The notes: generated from the sequence alone by a model not told the origin. 64,000 nt of DNA from Prevotella melaninogenica ATCC 25845 (GCF_000144405.1 NC_014370.1:248001-312000), one strand, 5' to 3'; counted from the first letter of the stretch, positions 35,049-44,258 are shown. Program-made: numbers and translations.

Positions 35049-37022
35049 TTATGCATCAATGTTAGCATAGGTCGCATTCTTCTCGATGAACTCACGACGA
35101 GGCTCAACATCATCGCCCATCAGCATAGAGAAAATCTCATCTGCATCAGCAGCATTCTCGATAGTTACCTGTTTCAAGAGTCGTGTCTTTGGGTCCATAG
35201 TTGTCTCCCAAAGCTGCTCTGGGTTCATCTCACCAAGACCTTTGTATCGCTGTGTGTGGATAGCCTTTGCATCTTCAGCACCATTAGCGTACTTATCAAT
35301 GAAAGCCTGACGCTGTTGCTCGGTATAGCAGTATTCGTTTACCTTCTTATAAGTACACTTATAGAGTGGAGGTGTAGCGATATATAGGTGTCCCTGCTCG
35401 ATAACCTTTGGCATATAACGATAGAAAAGCGTCATAATCAGTGTGTCGATGTGAGAACCATCGACGTCGGCATCGGTCATGATGATAATCTTGTCATAGC
35501 GAAGTTTATCGGTGTTAGCCTCAAAGTCGCCTTCTCCCTCAACGCCAAAGCGTACGCCGATAGACTGAATGATATTCATAACAGACTCAGCCTCGAATAC
35601 ACGATGACGCTGAACCTTCTCTACATTCAGAATCTTACCACGGAGAGGGAGGATAGCCTGTGTATAACGGTCACGTCCCTGCTTAGCTGAACCACCCGCA
35701 GAATCACCCTCGACAAGGAAGATTTCGCAGTCTTTTGGGTCCTTGTTAGAACAGTCTGCCAACTTACCAGGCAAGCCACCACCGCTCATCACGTTCTTAC
35801 GCTGTACGCTTTCGCGTGCCTTACGGGCTGCAACACGAGCAGTAGCTGCAAGGATAACCTTGTTACAAATCATCTTTGCCTCGTTAGGATGCTCCTCAAG
35901 ATAATCGGTCAGTGCCTCACCAACAGCCTGCTGAACGGCACCTGAGACCTCGCTGTTACCGAGTTTAGTCTTTGTTTGACCCTCAAACTGTGGCTCTGCA
36001 ACCTTGATAGAGATAACAGCTGTCAAGCCTTCGCGGAAGTCTTCACCAGCAATCTCAATCTTAGCTTTCTCCAACTGCTTAGAAATCTGTGGGTCATTGT
36101 CAGCGTATGTCTTCAGTGTACGAGTCAATGCAGCACGGAATCCCTGCAAGTGAGTACCACCCTCGATAGTGTTGATATTGTTGACGTATGAGTGGATATT
36201 CTCTGTATAATCAGTGTTGTACATCACAGCCACCTCGATTGGAATGTTCTGCTTCTCTGTCTTGAGATAGATAACATCATCGAAGAGATGCTGACGATGG
36301 CGGTCAACGTATCGAACGAACTCCTTCAAACCATCCTTAGCATGGAAGACCTCAGTACGTGTCTTGCCTGTCTCAGGGTCTGGACGAAGGTCAGAAAGCG
36401 TAATCTTGATACCAGCATTCAGATAAGCCAACTCGCGCATACGACGTGCTACAATAGCCCATTGGTAAACTGTAGTGGTGAAAATCTCTGGGTCTGGCCA
36501 GAACTGTTGACGTGTACCAGTCTTATCAGTCTCACCAACAACCTTTACAGGATAGAGAGGCTTACCCTTCTCATACTCCTGCTGGTAGATTTTACCATCA
36601 CGGAACACCTGTGACTTCATGTGTGTAGAGAGTGCATTTACACAACTAACACCCACACCATGCAAACCACCGCTGACTTTATACGAACCCTTGTCGAACT
36701 TACCACCAGCGTGGAGAACGGTCATAACAACCTCAAGGGCGCTCTTGTGAAGTTTTTCGTGCATGTCAACAGGGATACCACGACCATCATCCTCAACGGT
36801 AATGGAGTTGTCCTCGTTGATTGTAACCTCAATGTTCTGACAGTAGCCAGCCATTGCTTCGTCGATAGAATTATCGACGGTCTCGTTAATCAAGTGATGG
36901 AGTCCCTTCTCACTAATGTCACCAATGTACATAGCAGGACGCTTGCGTACTGCCTCCAAGCCTTCTAATACCTGGATGTTACTGGCGGAGTAATTATTCT
37001 CGTTTTCTGGATTTTCTGCCAT
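35049..37022 (-). CDS. gyrB: DNA gyrase subunit B
   Basis: 657 residues. With GyrA it introduces negative supercoils using ATP. The GHKL ATPase domain shows ETVDNSIDEAMAGY (Glu47 region), DDGRGIPVD and GGLHGVGVSCVNALS. The TOPRIM domain has EGDSAGGSAKQGRDR (about 440) and DADVDGSHI. The C-terminus ends with the usual GyrB tail (LWETTMDPKTRLL... and FIEKNATYANIDA). It lacks the large insertion of enterobacterial GyrB. It stands alone, with a TATCTTTG -7 box at 37056-37049 and a terminator. Confidence 0.95.
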   Translation of the reverse strand: MAENPENENNYSASNIQVLEGLEAVRKRPAMYIGDISEKGLHHLINETVDNSIDEAMAGYCQNIEVTINEDNSITVEDDGRGIPVDMHEKLHKSALEVVMTVLHAGGKFDKGSYKVSGGLHGVGVSCVNALSTHMKSQVFRDGKIYQQEYEKGKPLYPVKVVGETDKTGTRQQFWPDPEIFTTTVYQWAIVARRMRELAYLNAGIKITLSDLRPDPETGKTRTEVFHAKDGLKEFVRYVDRHRQHLFDDVIYLKTEKQNIPIEVAVMYNTDYTENIHSYVNNINTIEGGTHLQGFRAALTRTLKTYADNDPQISKQLEKAKIEIAGEDFREGLTAVISIKVAEPQFEGQTKTKLGNSEVSGAVQQAVGEALTDYLEEHPNEAKMICNKVILAATARVAARKARESVQRKNVMSGGGLPGKLADCSNKDPKDCEIFLVEGDSAGGSAKQGRDRYTQAILPLRGKILNVEKVQRHRVFEAESVMNIIQSIGVRFGVEGEGDFEANTDKLRYDKIIIMTDADVDGSHIDTLIMTLFYRYMPKVIEQGHLYIATPPLYKCTYKKVNEYCYTEQQRQAFIDKYANGAEDAKAIHTQRYKGLGEMNPEQLWETTMDPKTRLLKQVTIENAADADEIFSMLMGDDVEPRREFIEKNATYANIDA

Positions 37023-37048
37023 TTTCTTTCGATTGTTCTTATAGTATG

Positions 37049-37056
37049 CAAAGATA
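37049..37056 (-). promoter_or_regulatory. -7 box of the gyrB promoter
   Basis: TATCTTTG on the minus strand, 27 bases before the gyrB ATG. The -33 region is A/T-rich with no exact TTTG. Confidence 0.55.
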
Positions 37057-37171
37057 CACTTTTTCCTTTATATTTGAAAATAAAAACCTGCAAAAAACAC
37101 AAAAGAAAGCATATCAAATTGCTGTTTTGTGCTGATAATTAGCTTTTATTCTTTTTAGTGGTAATATTTAA

Positions 37172-37220
37172 TTTCCTTATAAATGAGGATTGTTCAGAAA
37201 AGTCATTATCTGTACCTTTG
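37172..37220 (+). promoter_or_regulatory. Promoter of the TonB receptor gene with shared 23-bp element
   Basis: TTG at 37190-37192, a 20-bp spacer and TACCTTTG at 37213-37220. The -33 lies in a 23-bp element (37172-37194; it contains CCTTATAAATGAGGATTG) found identically at 40740-40762 at the same 18-bp distance from TACCTTTG. Confidence 0.82.
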
Positions 37221-37252
37221 CAACACAAAAACATTAACAAAAAGCCATCTTT

Positions 37253-39310
37253 ATGTTAAATACCTTATTATTTGCATCCCTTGCTATCAGCAGGGTAGAT
37301 GGAGTGACTCCAGACTCAGTAGTGAACAAAGATGTATCACTTAACGAAGTAGTTGTTACTGACTTCAAGCAGAACAAAAGAAACCTAACTTCTATTGCAG
37401 TTTCAACCATTAACAGTCAGCAATTACTGAACCAACAAATTGTGAACTTGAAGGAATTAACGGCAGTAATGCCTAACTTTTACATGCCCGACTATGGTTC
37501 ATATGCTAACACACCTATCTTTATTCGTGGTATTGGAGCAAAGACGAAGGGTTCTGCCGTGGGTTTTTATGTAGATGGTGTGCCTCATTTTGAGTCGTCA
37601 GCATTTAATATTGACCTTAGTGATATTGCTGCTGTAGATGTGTTTCGAGGTCCGCAAGGAACCTTATACGGCCGTAACACTATAGCAGGTGTTATCAATG
37701 TCTACACACATGACCCTCTTGATTATCAGAAGACGCGTATAAAAGTAGGCTATGGAATGTATAACGATGTTGTAGCACAAGCTTCTAACTATTCTAAGCT
37801 GACTGATAAACTTGGTTTGTCGAGTGCTATTTCTTATCATCATAATGATGGTATGTTCATCAATCAGTTCCTGAATAATAAGGCAGATAAGGTGAATGAG
37901 GTTGAAGGACGACTCGGACTTTACTGGCGACCAACCATGAATTGGCTTATTCATCTCAATAGTACGCTTACTCATAGTAAGCAGAATGGTTATCCATATG
38001 CACCATACGACCTGACGAAAGATGCGTTATCACCTATTAGTTATAACCGCAATAGCACTTACAAACGTCTGATTTCAACAACAGGTCTTAATGCTCGATA
38101 TGAGAATAGTCGTATTAGTTTCAATAGTCAGACATCTTATCAATTCATCAAATCACATCAGGGGATAGACCAAGATTTCACACCAAAGGACCTCTTCTAT
38201 GCTGATAATAGTTATCATCAGAATATGCTTTCACAAGAGCTAACCTTGAAATCGAATGATAAAGGTCGTTACCAGTGGATTATTGGTATGTTTGGTATGC
38301 TACTCCATTCTGACCCCTTTATAGAAACAAGCTATTATACAAAGGATTTCTCGACTCCAACTTCTTATAAGAACCCTACAGCAGGCTATGCAATCTATCA
38401 CCAGAGTTCTTATAATATATGGAGGGGTTTATCGGCAACTGTTGGTTTACGATTCGATTATGAGCATGCGAAGATAGACTACAATCAAGATAAGGTAACG
38501 TTAACAACAGGTGCTAATGCACATGTAAAGAACTTTGTTAGTAGTGCTAACTTCCGTCAGTTCACCCCTAAGTTTACGCTTCAATATCTTACAAACAGGG
38601 ACAATCTCTACTATGCGAGTGTCACTCGTGGTTATAAGCCAGGTGGATTTAATACTATCTTTAAGACCGATGCAGAGCGTGCATACGACCCAGAATACAG
38701 CTGGAATTATGAGGTAGGGGCGCGATTGAAGTTCTTGAATGGACGATTGACTGCTGAAGCAGATCTTTTCTACATTGATTGGCGACACATGCAGACTACC
38801 TATACTGTTCCTGCTGTGGGTAATCTAATTGCGAATGCAGGACATACGGATAGTAAAGGATTCGAACTTTCATTTGCTTATCATCCAATAAAGAGTTTAC
38901 AGTTTAGTCTGAACTATGGTTACACCCACGCTCGTTACTTGGAATATAAGAAGAGTGCTACAGAAGATTTCTCGGGTAATAGACTTCCAATGGTGCCTAA
39001 CCACACGCTCTCAATAGATGGAACTTACACCGTTTTGCAGGCGGGTTGGTTTGATAAGATTGTCGTTAATGCTGGCTTAACAGGGCTCGGTCGTATCTAT
39101 TGGGCTGATGACAATGTCGTTCGCCAGAACTTCTATGGGACGCTTAATGCAAAGGTTAGTATCACAAAAGGTATATTCACATGGGATTTATGGGGTAAGA
39201 ATCTGACAGGAACTGACTATATAGCATACAGTTTCAAGATGTCAACTGGTAACTATGCACAGAAGGGTAAGCCTCTTACCTTTGGTACTTCCCTCAGCAT
39301 GACATTCTAA
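37253..39310 (+). CDS. TonB-dependent outer-membrane receptor (siderophore/porphyrin-type)
   Basis: 685 residues. The short N-terminus (MLNTLLFASLAIS) looks like a weak signal peptide. A TonB-box-like segment LNEVVVTDF is followed by the plug, with TPIFIRGIGAKTKGSAVGFYVDGVP and VDVFRGPQGTLYGRNTIAGVINVYT, then a 22-strand-type barrel ending in a C-terminal Phe (LSMTF). It lacks the SusC N-terminal extension, so it belongs with metal-chelate or cofactor receptors. It is followed by an MFS permease gene and hemN-hemG. A role in uptake of a porphyrin, haem or iron complex is inferred from these neighbours. Confidence 0.88.
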   Translation: MLNTLLFASLAISRVDGVTPDSVVNKDVSLNEVVVTDFKQNKRNLTSIAVSTINSQQLLNQQIVNLKELTAVMPNFYMPDYGSYANTPIFIRGIGAKTKGSAVGFYVDGVPHFESSAFNIDLSDIAAVDVFRGPQGTLYGRNTIAGVINVYTHDPLDYQKTRIKVGYGMYNDVVAQASNYSKLTDKLGLSSAISYHHNDGMFINQFLNNKADKVNEVEGRLGLYWRPTMNWLIHLNSTLTHSKQNGYPYAPYDLTKDALSPISYNRNSTYKRLISTTGLNARYENSRISFNSQTSYQFIKSHQGIDQDFTPKDLFYADNSYHQNMLSQELTLKSNDKGRYQWIIGMFGMLLHSDPFIETSYYTKDFSTPTSYKNPTAGYAIYHQSSYNIWRGLSATVGLRFDYEHAKIDYNQDKVTLTTGANAHVKNFVSSANFRQFTPKFTLQYLTNRDNLYYASVTRGYKPGGFNTIFKTDAERAYDPEYSWNYEVGARLKFLNGRLTAEADLFYIDWRHMQTTYTVPAVGNLIANAGHTDSKGFELSFAYHPIKSLQFSLNYGYTHARYLEYKKSATEDFSGNRLPMVPNHTLSIDGTYTVLQAGWFDKIVVNAGLTGLGRIYWADDNVVRQNFYGTLNAKVSITKGIFTWDLWGKNLTGTDYIAYSFKMSTGNYAQKGKPLTFGTSLSMTF

Positions 39311-39421
39311 GGAGAGGATTAAGGGTAGGAGAAAAAGGATGCTGCAGCTAATTCAGCTCACTTCTCCTAAAGTCCTTTCTCATGATATGTAACACGATGC
39401 TCTACTTATATAATTCACTAC

Positions 39422-40624
39422 ATGTTCAACAGCATTTCATCAAAGAAACTAAGCTTTGGTACGTTCTTCTGTCTATATATTGCACAGATGGTACCGTCAT
39501 CCTTTCTTATGACAGCCTTACAGGTTATCATGAGGGAAGGACAATATAGTCTTGCAACCATTGGGTTGCTAAACCTTGTCCGAGTTCCATGGACGATAAA
39601 GTTCTTATGGTCGCCTTTTGTTGACCGCCACTGCGTAACAGTGCGTGACTACAAACGTACGATTATCGCTACAGAGTTGATATATGCCGTTGCACTCTTA
39701 GCCACAGGGCTGATTAATGTGCGTTCGGAAATCATGCTTGTAGTCATTCTGGCGTTTATCTCTATGCTTGCTTCGGCTACGCAAGACATTGCTACAGATG
39801 CGCTTGCCATCCTTTCTTTTAAGAAGCACGACCATAGTATGCTTAATAGTATGCAGTCTATGGGAGCTTTCGGAGGTGCTGTTATTGGTGGAGGAGTCTT
39901 GCTTATCTTACTGAAAAGCTATGGCTGGAATGTTGTAGTACCCTGCTTAGCCTTGTTTGTTTGTATGATGATTATTCCTTTAATGTTTAATCCTCATATC
40001 AAGATAGAGAATGAGAAACCAAGAGAGCGTGCCAAGTGGACTGACATCTTTAGCTTCTTTGGACGTAAGGAGATATGGCCACAGATAGGTTTCTTGCTGC
40101 TGTATTATATGGGAATCATCGGTATTCTTTCTATGTTGCGTCCTTACCTCGTTGATAAGGGATACGATATGAAGGAGATAGGATTCCTTACTGGTATCGT
40201 AGGAACTGCTGCTTCCTTCGTTATGGCGTGGTTTTCTGGAGTGCTTATACGTCGAATCGGAATTTATAAGGCTCGTATTATCATTGCAGGACTTATTATT
40301 TTAGCACCTATCTACTTCCTTGCAATGACTTTTGCCGACTTTAACAAGACAGCATTTGTCATTGGAATCATTTATATCCAAGCTTGTTACGGATTGGCAA
40401 CTGTGGTTCTTTACACTACAGCCATGCGATGCGTACGTCCTGGTAGAGAAGGGACAGACTTCACTATACAAATTGTTATTAGTCATGTAAGCGGTCTGCT
40501 CGTTGCGGTATTAGCGGGAACGGTGGCGCATATCTTCGACTATCGTGGTCTTTATATAGCTGAAACAGTGGTGGCTATCATCAGCCTTATTTATGTTCTC
40601 TCAGCCTTTAAAAAGGAACAATAA
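39422..40624 (+). CDS. MFS permease (AmpG/RhtX-like)
   Basis: 400 residues with about 12 transmembrane helices. The N-terminus shows LYIAQMVPSSFLMTALQVIMREGQYS, then VPWTIKFLWSPFVDRH between helices 2 and 3, and ASATQDIATDALAI, all typical of the AmpG-like MFS branch that includes RhtX/FptX siderophore permeases. Located 111 bases after the TonB receptor gene, it probably carries the same compound across the inner membrane. No separate promoter was found, so co-transcription with the receptor is likely. Confidence 0.85.
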   Translation: MFNSISSKKLSFGTFFCLYIAQMVPSSFLMTALQVIMREGQYSLATIGLLNLVRVPWTIKFLWSPFVDRHCVTVRDYKRTIIATELIYAVALLATGLINVRSEIMLVVILAFISMLASATQDIATDALAILSFKKHDHSMLNSMQSMGAFGGAVIGGGVLLILLKSYGWNVVVPCLALFVCMMIIPLMFNPHIKIENEKPRERAKWTDIFSFFGRKEIWPQIGFLLLYYMGIIGILSMLRPYLVDKGYDMKEIGFLTGIVGTAASFVMAWFSGVLIRRIGIYKARIIIAGLIILAPIYFLAMTFADFNKTAFVIGIIYIQACYGLATVVLYTTAMRCVRPGREGTDFTIQIVISHVSGLLVAVLAGTVAHIFDYRGLYIAETVVAIISLIYVLSAFKKEQ

Positions 40625-40739
40625 GCCATGTGTTCCTTTACAGAAGAACGTGGCTTTGCCCCAAACCGATCACGTATTATGGTCTAATGACCTATTCAGA
40701 TTATATCATAATAAAGTTAGGCTTGTAAGCCTATTGTGC

Positions 40740-40788
40740 TTTCCTTATAAATGAGGATTGTTTATGTTAGGAGGTATTCGTACCTTTG
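40740..40788 (+). promoter_or_regulatory. Promoter of hemN-hemG with shared 23-bp element
   Basis: TTG at 40758-40760, a 20-bp spacer and TACCTTTG at 40781-40788. The 23-bp element 40740-40762 is identical to 37172-37194. Transcription should start about 15 bases before ATG 40810. Confidence 0.82.
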
Positions 40789-40809
40789 TCATATAATTTA
40801 TTTCGACGA

Positions 40810-42174
40810 ATGAAGCAAGAACTGATTGATAAATACAATGTATCTGTACCTCGTTATACGAGTTATCCACCAGCTAACTTCTTCCGACCTTTTACTGGGG
40901 AAGAGTTTTTGAAGGAGGTTGATTATAGCAATGAGGTGCGTGAGAAGAATCTTTCCTTTTATTTTCATATGCCTTTCTGTCGGCGCCTGTGTCATTATTG
41001 TGGCTGCAACTCTTACCCTATGGCAAAGGAAGAGCGTATTGAAGCTTATGTGCAAGCGTTGCATAAGGAGATAGATCTCGTAGCAAAGCATATAGATAAA
41101 AGTAGACGTATATCGCAGATTCATTATGGCGGTGGTAGTCCAACGGCTATGCCTGTCAGTGTTCTTAAGGAGCTGAATGAGCATCTGCTGTCACTCTTTT
41201 CTACGATAGAACAGCCTGAGATAGCCATAGAATGTCATCCAGGTTATCTAACAGCAAAGGACTGGCAAGGACTGTTGGATGCACGTTTTAATCGTTTTAG
41301 TTTAGGTGTACAGGACTTCAATGAAGAGGTGTTGAGGCTTGTTAATCGTACGCCTTCTGAATTGCCAACAGAAGAAATAGTGGCAATTCTCCGTAACGCG
41401 GGTGTTAATATTAATATGGATTTCCTCTTTGGCTTACCACTTCAGACGTCGGATAGCTTTAAGAAGACGATAGAGCGTGCTGTAGCAATGCGCCCCGACC
41501 GTGTTACAACATTCAGTTATGGACACTGCCCATGGATATTTAAACGGCAGATGATACTTGAAAAGGCTGGCCTTCCTGATACGGAGGAGAAGGCTTTGAT
41601 GTTCCAAAAGGCTAAAGATGTGCTGCATGAGGCGGGTTATCTTAGTGTTGGTTTGGACCATTTTGTACTTCCTAATGATGAACTATCTGAGGCTTTGCAA
41701 TCTCATCGACTACATCGAAACTTCCAAGGTTATTGCACGCGTCGCACAACGGGGCAGGTGTATGCCTTCGGTGTGACGGGTATCAGCCAATTAGATACTG
41801 CCTATGCACAGAATACAAAGTCGATAGACGAATATATAGCAGAAGTCTCTGTGGGTACGTTGCCTATCCGAAAAGGCTACCAATTAACGCCCAAAGAACG
41901 TATAGTACGTGAGGTAATTGAACGTTTGATGTGTAACTATCATCTTGATTGGACGCATCTCGCGGAGGATCTTGCAGTTTCAGTAGCTGACGTGAAAGGG
42001 GCTATCAACTATGATGTTGAACGTCTGCAAGAGATGGAAAGAGATGGTATTCTTTGTTTAACAGAGAATACCTTGGAGATGACAGGGGAGGGGAATCCCT
42101 TTGTTCGTACTGTGGCTGCTGTGCTTGATCCGATGATGGTGGCTACGGATAAGAAGTTTTCAAAGCCGATATAA
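40810..42174 (+). CDS. hemN: Oxygen-independent coproporphyrinogen III oxidase
   Basis: 454 residues. HemN is a radical-SAM enzyme that converts coproporphyrinogen III to protoporphyrinogen IX without oxygen. The N-terminus has VPRYTSYPPANFF. The cluster motif is CRRLCHYCGC (Cys57, Cys61, Cys64, with Cys66). Other HemN hallmarks are YGGGSPT, RFSLGVQDFNEEVLRLVNR, and GLDHFVLPNDELS ... LHRNFQGYCTR. The frame extends eight codons to a TTG that lies inside the -7 box, so ATG 40810 is the start. The HFVLP/HRNFQGY region argues for HemN rather than the anaerobilin-type (ChuW/HutW) relatives. Confidence 0.95.
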   Translation: MKQELIDKYNVSVPRYTSYPPANFFRPFTGEEFLKEVDYSNEVREKNLSFYFHMPFCRRLCHYCGCNSYPMAKEERIEAYVQALHKEIDLVAKHIDKSRRISQIHYGGGSPTAMPVSVLKELNEHLLSLFSTIEQPEIAIECHPGYLTAKDWQGLLDARFNRFSLGVQDFNEEVLRLVNRTPSELPTEEIVAILRNAGVNINMDFLFGLPLQTSDSFKKTIERAVAMRPDRVTTFSYGHCPWIFKRQMILEKAGLPDTEEKALMFQKAKDVLHEAGYLSVGLDHFVLPNDELSEALQSHRLHRNFQGYCTRRTTGQVYAFGVTGISQLDTAYAQNTKSIDEYIAEVSVGTLPIRKGYQLTPKERIVREVIERLMCNYHLDWTHLAEDLAVSVADVKGAINYDVERLQEMERDGILCLTENTLEMTGEGNPFVRTVAAVLDPMMVATDKKFSKPI

Positions 42175-42240
42175 AAGTTTTATGCTCCCTTTTCGTTGGG
42201 TAGAGAAACTGGGAAGGGGAATCTATATAGCATTAATATT

Positions 42241-43605
42241 ATGGAAGAAAGAAAGATAGTTGTCGTTGGTGCTGGTCTTACTGGTCTTACTTGTGCTGCT
42301 TATCTACGTCGTAAAGGTCAAGATGCAGTGGTCTTGGAGGCTACCGACCGTATCGGTGGACTTATGCAGACGGAGGAGGTTGACGGCTTTGTGATGGAAC
42401 AAGGACCAAGTACGGGTACAATTAAATACCCTGAAGTGGCTGAACTCTTCGATATGTTAGGCGATGATTGTACGGTGGAAGTGGCACAGAGTTCTGCTAA
42501 ATGTCGTTTGATATGGAAGGATGGACGCTTCCATGCCCTACCTTCAGGACTTTGGTCTGCTATCACAACTCCTCTCTTCACGCTGAAAGATAAGTTCCGC
42601 ATCCTTGGTGAGCCATGGCGTAAGAAGGGAACAGACCCTAACGAGAGTGTGGGAAGCCTTGCTGAACGACGGTTGGGACGGTCTTTTGTTGATTATGCAG
42701 TCGATCCTTTCCTCTCTGGTGTGTATGCTGGTAACCCTTATCAACTACCAACTCGCCTTGCTTTGCCTAAACTCTACGACTTAGAACAGCGTTATGGGAG
42801 TTTCATTAAAGGGTCTATGGCACTTGCAAAACAACCAAAGACGGACAGGGAAAAACGTGCAACGAAGGCTGTCTTCTCTACCCGTGGAGGTTTCCGTAGC
42901 CTTGTTTCTGCATTGGGGAGAGTGATAGGTGATGAGAGAATCCTAACGAATTGTAAAGACCTAAGTATAGAGCCGTTAGAAGATAAGTGGAAACTATCTT
43001 GGGGTAAGAATACGATAGTAGCTGAGCAGGTTGTTACAACTTGTCCTGCTTATGCCTTACCAAAGTTGTTGAGCTTCTTGCCTAAGGACCAACTTGACGA
43101 TTTAAGCAATCTTTATTATGCTCCAGTGATTGAGATAGGAGTAGGAATGAAGAATACGGGGGATGTATATTGGAATGCCTTTGGCGGATTAGTACCGTCA
43201 AAAGAAAAACAGAATGTGTTGGGAATTCTTATGCCTTCCGCTTGTTTTCAAGGGCGTTCGCCTAAGGAAGGAGCTAATTATGCATTCTTCATTGGTGGTG
43301 CTTGCCATCCTGAATATCTCAATAAGACGGATGAAGAACTGACAGAATTGGTTAATACGTCCCTTCATACGATGTTGGGATATCCCAAAGGTACCCGAGC
43401 CGATGTTATTCGTATTTATAGGCACAGTCATGCTATTCCACAATATATGCCCGAAACGGATGCTCGCCTTCGCACTATTGATGCCGTAGAACGTGCTTAT
43501 CCAAGTTTACATATTATTGGTAATCTGAAAGATGGTATTGGTATGGGCGATAGGATCAAGCAAGCTGTGGATATGGCAGAGAAGATTTATTTAGCTTTAT
43601 CGTAA
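42241..43605 (+). CDS. hemG: Protoporphyrinogen oxidase (HemG/HemY type, FAD)
   Basis: 454 residues from ATG 42241. This FAD enzyme oxidises protoporphyrinogen IX to protoporphyrin IX, the step after HemN. The N-terminus has the dinucleotide motif VVVGAGLTGLTCAAYLRR and LEATDRIGGLMQT. EQGPSTG and the C-terminal HIIGNLKDGIGMGDRI motif match the family. It starts 66 bases after hemN, so it is in the same operon. Ferrochelatase is not in the window. A start at GTG/TTG codons upstream (frame open from 42196) is less likely. Confidence 0.93.
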   Translation: MEERKIVVVGAGLTGLTCAAYLRRKGQDAVVLEATDRIGGLMQTEEVDGFVMEQGPSTGTIKYPEVAELFDMLGDDCTVEVAQSSAKCRLIWKDGRFHALPSGLWSAITTPLFTLKDKFRILGEPWRKKGTDPNESVGSLAERRLGRSFVDYAVDPFLSGVYAGNPYQLPTRLALPKLYDLEQRYGSFIKGSMALAKQPKTDREKRATKAVFSTRGGFRSLVSALGRVIGDERILTNCKDLSIEPLEDKWKLSWGKNTIVAEQVVTTCPAYALPKLLSFLPKDQLDDLSNLYYAPVIEIGVGMKNTGDVYWNAFGGLVPSKEKQNVLGILMPSACFQGRSPKEGANYAFFIGGACHPEYLNKTDEELTELVNTSLHTMLGYPKGTRADVIRIYRHSHAIPQYMPETDARLRTIDAVERAYPSLHIIGNLKDGIGMGDRIKQAVDMAEKIYLALS

Positions 43606-43625
43606 ATACAGCTGTCTTACACGTA

Positions 43626-43735
43626 ATATTTTTTATTTTAATTTGCTGTCACTTTTAACACTTCTTTTACTCCTCTGTAAACGAATAAGTTAGGTGTTTA
43701 GAGTGGATGACAGCAGTGACAGCAAATTGAAAATT
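43626..43735 (-). mobile_element. R4 element, copy C (MITE-like, perfect terminal inverted repeats)
   Basis: The ends AATTTGCTGTCAC (43640-43652 region) and GTGACAGCAAATT (43716-43728 region) are perfect 13-bp inverted repeats. The interior, read on the minus strand, aligns with copies A and B (for example CGTTTACA then AAGTGTTAAAAGTGACAGC). It lies between hemG and rpsT. It has no coding capacity. Confidence 0.82.
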
Positions 43736-43790
43736 ACCCCATTTGGTGAAGCACTGTATATACATCAAACAAGTATATATAACATGCAAG

Positions 43791-43821
43791 AAGCCATAAT
43801 CCCAATAGGATTACGGCTTTT
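43791..43821 (+). terminator. Hairpin between hemG and rpsT, terminator
   Basis: AAGCCATAATCC pairs with GGATTACGGCTT (one mismatch), loop CAATA, followed on the plus strand by TTATTGTTCTTTT. It may also end rpsT transcripts on the other strand. Confidence 0.7.
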
Positions 43822-43853
43822 ATTGTTCTTTTCAGCTATGACTGAAAGTATTT

Positions 43854-44108
43854 TTATCCCAATGCAGCTACGTGCTTGCAGAGAGCAGACTTCAAATTAG
43901 CTGCCTTGTTCTGGTGGATAACGTTAGTCTTTGCCAACTTGTCCAACATCTTCTGTACAACAGGGTAGAGCTTAACAGCCTCTTCCTTATCCGTCATGCT
44001 ACGCAACTTGCGGACAGCGTTACGCATAGTCTTTGCATAATATCTGTTGTGCAAGGTCTTAACCTTGTCCTGACGGATTCTCTTCAATGATGATTTGTGA
44101 TTTGCCAT
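43854..44108 (-). CDS. rpsT: Small ribosomal subunit protein bS20
   Basis: 84 residues, basic and helical, of standard length. The N-terminus [30 protein letters not shown] and the mid-region [13 protein letters not shown] identify S20, which binds 16S rRNA early in assembly. It lies 27 bases after tRNA-Glu on the same strand and is probably transcribed with it from the promoter at 44258-44227. Confidence 0.96.
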   Translation of the reverse strand: MANHKSSLKRIRQDKVKTLHNRYYAKTMRNAVRKLRSMTDKEEAVKLYPVVQKMLDKLAKTNVIHQNKAANLKSALCKHVAALG

Positions 44109-44135
44109 CTTTGTTTTCTTCTTTTATTTTACTTG

Positions 44136-44207
44136 TAGTCCCTAGCAGAGTCGAACTGCTCTTTAGAGAATGAAAATCTCTCGTCCTAACCGATAGACGA
44201 AGGGACC
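44136..44207 (-). tRNA. tRNA-Glu (anticodon TTC)
   Basis: 72 nt on the minus strand. Acceptor GGTCCCT with AGGGACT, D-arm GTCT...GGAC, anticodon stem AGAGA/TCTCT with loop TTTTCAT (anticodon TTC), a short variable loop and T-arm AGCAG-TTCGACT-CTGCT. The discriminator is A. CCA is not encoded. It lies upstream of rpsT. Confidence 0.95.
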
Positions 44208-44226
44208 ATAGCTGATTTTGCGGGTG

Positions 44227-44258
44227 CAAAGGTAGCCCATTTATTTTAATCAACCAAA
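44227..44258 (-). promoter_or_regulatory. Promoter of tRNA-Glu and rpsT
   Basis: On the minus strand TTTG (44258-44255), a 20-bp spacer and TACCTTTG (44234-44227), about 20 bases before the tRNA. Confidence 0.8.

Noticed and set aside
40810..42174. HemN relative being an anaerobilin-type haem-degrading radical SAM enzyme (ChuW/HutW)
   Set aside because: The GLDHFVLPNDEL and LHRNFQGY segments, and the adjacent HemG, match true coproporphyrinogen oxidase. I keep the alternative only as a remote one.
44059..44253. A 64-codon minus-strand frame across tRNA-Glu
   Set aside because: It covers the tRNA and the rpsT start and has no protein-like features.
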